Source: Lachnospiraceae bacterium
GTDB taxonomy: Bacteria > Bacillota > Clostridia > Lachnospirales > Lachnospiraceae
Assembly: GCA_016287675.1 (NCBI GenBank)
Contig: JAEFAR010000007.1
Span: 1 to 64,000 of the forward strand
Length of the DNA: 64,000 bases
Direction: 5' to 3'
Positions 61,419-64,000 of this stretch are shown one piece after another (position 1 is the first letter of the stretch; every line of letters starts with the position of its first letter). Position numbers and translations under genes: made by a program. The notes below the pieces were generated by a model. The model did no database searches. It saw nothing but the letters and a program-made list of their open reading frames with translations, and was not told the origin of the DNA.

Positions 61419-61980
61419 GCTCTATTATTGTGAACATCTTGTTTTAACGCCAGAAACTAACGAGGAGATCAATGCTTTCGTTGTTTCAACTCATCCCGAA
61501 GGCAAGGGACTTATGGACTATTTGCAACAAGAAGCAGTCAGAGATGAGCACAATGGAGTAATGAGAACATATTTCGTCAGAGACAAGAAGACCAAGGAAT
61601 TGGCAGGTTACTTCTCACTTCGAGCGAGTAGTCTTAAGCTGGAACTGATGTATGATAATACTCAGGGTATGTACCCATGTGTGGAACTGGCATATTTTGC
61701 GATGAATGATATCTACCTTGAAGCACATCAATACAATAAGGGTACTGGTATTACCATTTTTTATAACATTATCGTTCCAATCGCTCAAGAAATTTCAGAA
61801 TCTGTTGGCGCTAAAGGCATTATAGGGTATGCCTTAGATATTCCATCGTTGCTCGACAGGTATATAAACGACTATGGTTTCTCAAGATTAGAAGCTAAAA
61901 AGGAAGAAGAATTACACAAATTATACCGCCCAGCTAACGATAAAGGCTGCGTCTTTATCTATAGGGATTTTGCATCTTAA
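61396..61980 (+). CDS. GNAT-family acetyltransferase
   Basis: A 194-residue acetyltransferase. Core segments: ELAGYFSLRASSLKLELMY, CVELAYFAMNDIYLEAHQYN with a Q/RxxG-like YNKGTGITI loop for acetyl-CoA, and the end FSRLEAKKEEELHKLYRP. Substrate unknown. The overlap with a small helical protein and a complex 5' leader suggests a toxin-antitoxin pair or a regulated modification enzyme. A terminator follows. Confidence 0.75.
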   Translation: MKKLPSNKLYYCEHLVLTPETNEEINAFVVSTHPEGKGLMDYLQQEAVRDEHNGVMRTYFVRDKKTKELAGYFSLRASSLKLELMYDNTQGMYPCVELAYFAMNDIYLEAHQYNKGTGITIFYNIIVPIAQEISESVGAKGIIGYALDIPSLLDRYINDYGFSRLEAKKEEELHKLYRPANDKGCVFIYRDFAS

Positions 61981-62020
61981 ATCCTTTATTAAGCGTTATC
62001 AACCACACACATAAGCTTAA

Positions 62021-62050
62021 AAACCTCTCACATGGAGAGGTTTTTTTTTG
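62021..62050 (+). terminator. Terminator after GNAT
   Basis: AAACCTCTC (62021-62029) and GAGAGGTTT (62035-62043), then six more T. Confidence 0.9.
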
Positions 62051-62111
62051 TAAAGATTATATTAAAATAGGGCTTTGCCTTGTTTTTTTATTATTTAACA
62101 CGCTTACAAGT

Positions 62112-62140
62112 CTCCCCCTCAAGACTGAGGGGCAGGGGAG
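62112..62140 (+). mobile_element. Possible IS200/IS605-type end hairpin (second remnant)
   Basis: CTCCCC (62112-62117) and GGGGAG (62135-62140) with inner CCTC/GAGG, followed by CTGAATT, as at 1163-1207. No transposase gene is present. Confidence 0.35.
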
Positions 62141-62143
62141 CTG

Positions 62144-62170
62144 AATTGGCAAAGCCAATTTTTTTTTTAC
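62144..62170 (+). terminator. Terminator
   Basis: AATTGGC (62144-62150) and GCCAATT (62154-62160) with a run of T. It may be a transcript end for the GNAT region. Confidence 0.75.
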
Positions 62171-62199
62171 GTCTTTTCATTTTCCGAGATCCTTTTTCA

Positions 62200-62205
62200 C
62201 ATAAT
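62200..62205 (+). promoter_or_regulatory. CATAAT promoter-like element for the surface protein
   Basis: CTTTTTCACATAAT upstream of the large secreted-protein gene. The leader is about 120 bases long. Confidence 0.4.
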
Positions 62206-62327
62206 ACATCTTAGAGAATGCTTGTTTTTTAAAAGCGGTTTGGGCATTGTATGTCGACTTTTAAAAGTGAAATGTACGCTTATTATGCAACTTTATATAT
62301 AGACAAAAGAAAGAAGGACAACGAAAA

Positions 62328-64000
62328 ATGAAGAGGTTTAAGAAACTAATATTTCCTTTATGCCTTGCAATGGTTCTCTCGCTCCTGTCGCCTGCAAAGG
62401 TAACCTATGCCGGGTTTGGAAAAGAAGATGATAGTTCCACCGAATTAATCGATGAGAGCTACCATGGTTCCCATATCAGTGACTTTTCGTTCCAGACATT
62501 CTTAACGGACATCTGGCTGCAGAGCGGGAGTAGCGTGTGGTGGATAGTTAAGGGAGGTGTGGGGACAAACGGCTGGACCATAAAGACGCCGAAAGGAACG
62601 AAAGTAACGGGAAGCCAGACGGTCCCCGGTAATCAATATGCCGGAAAGTTTTACGTATTTTATACGGAAGACCCGATGTACGCAGAAACGATAGTGTTCA
62701 CTTACGATAACTCAGGAAACAAGTCAGTCGTTACAATGTCCCAAACGGAAGCTGCCCAGGCGGCATTAAAGGCGTGGGGAACAAAGAATAACGTAAGAAA
62801 GGGCGCAGCAGTCCATGCAGCCATGAGAAGAGCCCTCTTGTGGAGGAGAGAGATAAAACAGGATCCTGAAACAAAAGAGTGGAAGGTAACAAAGGATAAC
62901 TTCAGTAACACGAGCTACTACATGGCCCTGACATCCACCGAACAGATGTATGAAAGAGGCGACAAAAAGTACCAATATGGCACTGATCCGTCAACAGGCC
63001 AGCCCCTCAAGATGAATGAAGACCAGTGGAACAGTATCTATAAACACCTGGATATCATAGTCCCCACGGGAAACTATACGGATTCCGAAAACACGGAAAC
63101 CGGTACGGGAGATACCTATAACCCTCCCGATACCGTAACGACCCCTGAACCTACCCCTACCATAGCCGGTCCGAAAGTAACGCTAACCCTAAAAGGTAAC
63201 GGAGGGATAATCGACGGCGGGTATACGGAAAAGAAGATCGAAGTAGCGAAGGGCGTGGAGCTCGTTCTTCCCGATGCCGAGAAGGAAGATGAGATCTTCT
63301 GGGGCTGGTCAGGCACCAACTATACGACCACCGATAAGAAGCTTAAAGCTTATAATGACGGCAATATCTTCCTGACCTACACCCCTACCATAACCAGGGC
63401 ATTGTATGCCATCTTTGATAAGCAGGATCCGGATGATATAGAGTGTGATCATACATGGAGAAACCTGACAGAGACCTGCCCTGATTGTGGCCTTACCTAT
63501 GTTTATGCAAGGAAATGCACCAAATGTGGGGAGGAAGAGGAGCTTTACCATGATTGTCCGGGTCCTATAACGATCATCTATAAACCTGAAGCCTGCCACT
63601 GCCATAACGCTCCTCCCACAGGAAAGGAAACGACCTTAACGTATAACAGACAGTACTTTGTCATTGGGACATCCAATCCCTTTACATTGTTTGCTCATGA
63701 AATATATGCCTGGGAAGACCAGTATGGCCATATCTATGAAAACGACTATAACTATAAGTTTGACGATGAAGGAGGACGGCTTCCCGCAGGATCTACCCTG
63801 GAGCTTAGACCTCTGTGGAGAGAAAGGACTTCTGTCACGTACTTTGATTATAACGAATCCGCAGTCTATGACCCGACATCGATGACAAAAGGCATCACCT
63901 CAAAGAGCGTTATGTACGGAACGACTTACGACCCTCTGCCGATTCCTTCGTGCTATGGATATATCTTTGATGGCTGGTTCCATCCCCGGTATAACAGAGT
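62328..64000 (+). CDS. Large secreted surface protein with InlB-type repeat (3' end outside window)
   Basis: The gene runs off the window end, so only 557 residues are seen. Start ATG 62328 with AAGAAGGAC upstream. Signal peptide (1-28, ending TYA), then a domain of unknown type. A short Pro-Thr segment follows (near 268), then an InlB_B-like beta-grasp repeat (about residues 285-365: VTLTLKGNGGIIDGG then FWGWSG). A Cys-rich module comes next (CPDCGLTYVYARKCTKCGEE). A second wing ends FDGWFHP. Such repeat proteins are exported and often bound to the cell wall. The rest should contain more repeats and an anchor. Confidence 0.75.
   Translation, partial: MKRFKKLIFPLCLAMVLSLLSPAKVTYAGFGKEDDSSTELIDESYHGSHISDFSFQTFLTDIWLQSGSSVWWIVKGGVGTNGWTIKTPKGTKVTGSQTVPGNQYAGKFYVFYTEDPMYAETIVFTYDNSGNKSVVTMSQTEAAQAALKAWGTKNNVRKGAAVHAAMRRALLWRREIKQDPETKEWKVTKDNFSNTSYYMALTSTEQMYERGDKKYQYGTDPSTGQPLKMNEDQWNSIYKHLDIIVPTGNYTDSENTETGTGDTYNPPDTVTTPEPTPTIAGPKVTLTLKGNGGIIDGGYTEKKIEVAKGVELVLPDAEKEDEIFWGWSGTNYTTTDKKLKAYNDGNIFLTYTPTITRALYAIFDKQDPDDIECDHTWRNLTETCPDCGLTYVYARKCTKCGEEEELYHDCPGPITIIYKPEACHCHNAPPTGKETTLTYNRQYFVIGTSNPFTLFAHEIYAWEDQYGHIYENDYNYKFDDEGGRLPAGSTLELRPLWRERTSVTYFDYNESAVYDPTSMTKGITSKSVMYGTTYDPLPIPSCYGYIFDGWFHPRYNR

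Noticed and set aside
1-64000. Tail, capsid, terminase, integrase, tRNA or rRNA genes
   Set aside because: None was found on either strand, so a virion-producing phage is not supported from this window.

Overview
The window looks like part of a large plasmid, chromid or giant phage-plasmid from an anaerobic Clostridia host, most likely Lachnospiraceae of the Butyrivibrio type. This is inference. It rests on an AT-leaning base composition, strong GGAGG ribosome sites, an oxygen-sensitive class III ribonucleotide reductase, lipoproteins with long Pro-Thr linkers and an InlB-type surface protein. No capsid, tail, terminase, rRNA or tRNA gene was seen. The element carries much of its own replication machinery, so it is not an ordinary chromosomal region.

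Layout. 1-8 kb: small hypothetical genes, a nucleotidyltransferase pair, a BRO antirepressor, a cytosine-5 DNA methyltransferase, and Sm-like and cold-shock-like proteins. 8-17 kb: NrdD with a fused glutaredoxin, a CpaB-like SAF protein, SSB and a UvrD/PcrA helicase. 17-22 kb: an acquired PAPS-reductase-like cassette followed by a possible structured RNA, then a minus-strand operon with signal peptidase I. 22-30 kb: two RecD2-type helicases transcribed divergently, membrane and lipoprotein genes, and a second BRO copy. 30-42 kb: an SMC/Rad50-like ATPase, a sigma-like protein, a NERD protein, a CHC2/TOPRIM primase and a DnaE polymerase with a coiled-coil insertion. 42-48 kb: surface and zinc-ribbon membrane proteins, a PARG-like gene in a compositionally distinct patch, a decayed VirD4/TraG coupling protein and a third OB-fold protein. 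48.7-60.3 kb: a contiguous Tad-like secretion or pilus locus (two CpaE-like proteins, a CpaF ATPase, a TadB-TadC fusion, five small TM-anchored pilin or pseudopilin candidates, a lipoprotein). 60.3-64 kb: a remodelled non-coding stretch with IS-like scars, a GNAT gene pair, and the start of a large secreted surface protein.

How the genes fit together. DnaE, primase, three OB-fold proteins, SF1 helicases, NrdD and the Rad50-like ATPase would serve replication, recombination and nucleotide supply. The sigma-like protein could read a recurrent T-rich/CATAAT promoter found upstream of many genes. The Tad-like locus, the distant CpaB-like protein and signal peptidase I would build a surface apparatus.

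The most striking pattern is not a gene. The pentamer ACGAC/GTCGT is several-fold over-represented in coding and intergenic DNA, builds several terminator stems, and is nearly absent from a few patches (about 18.0-19.5, 43.0-44.3 and 60.3-61.4 kb) that look recently acquired.
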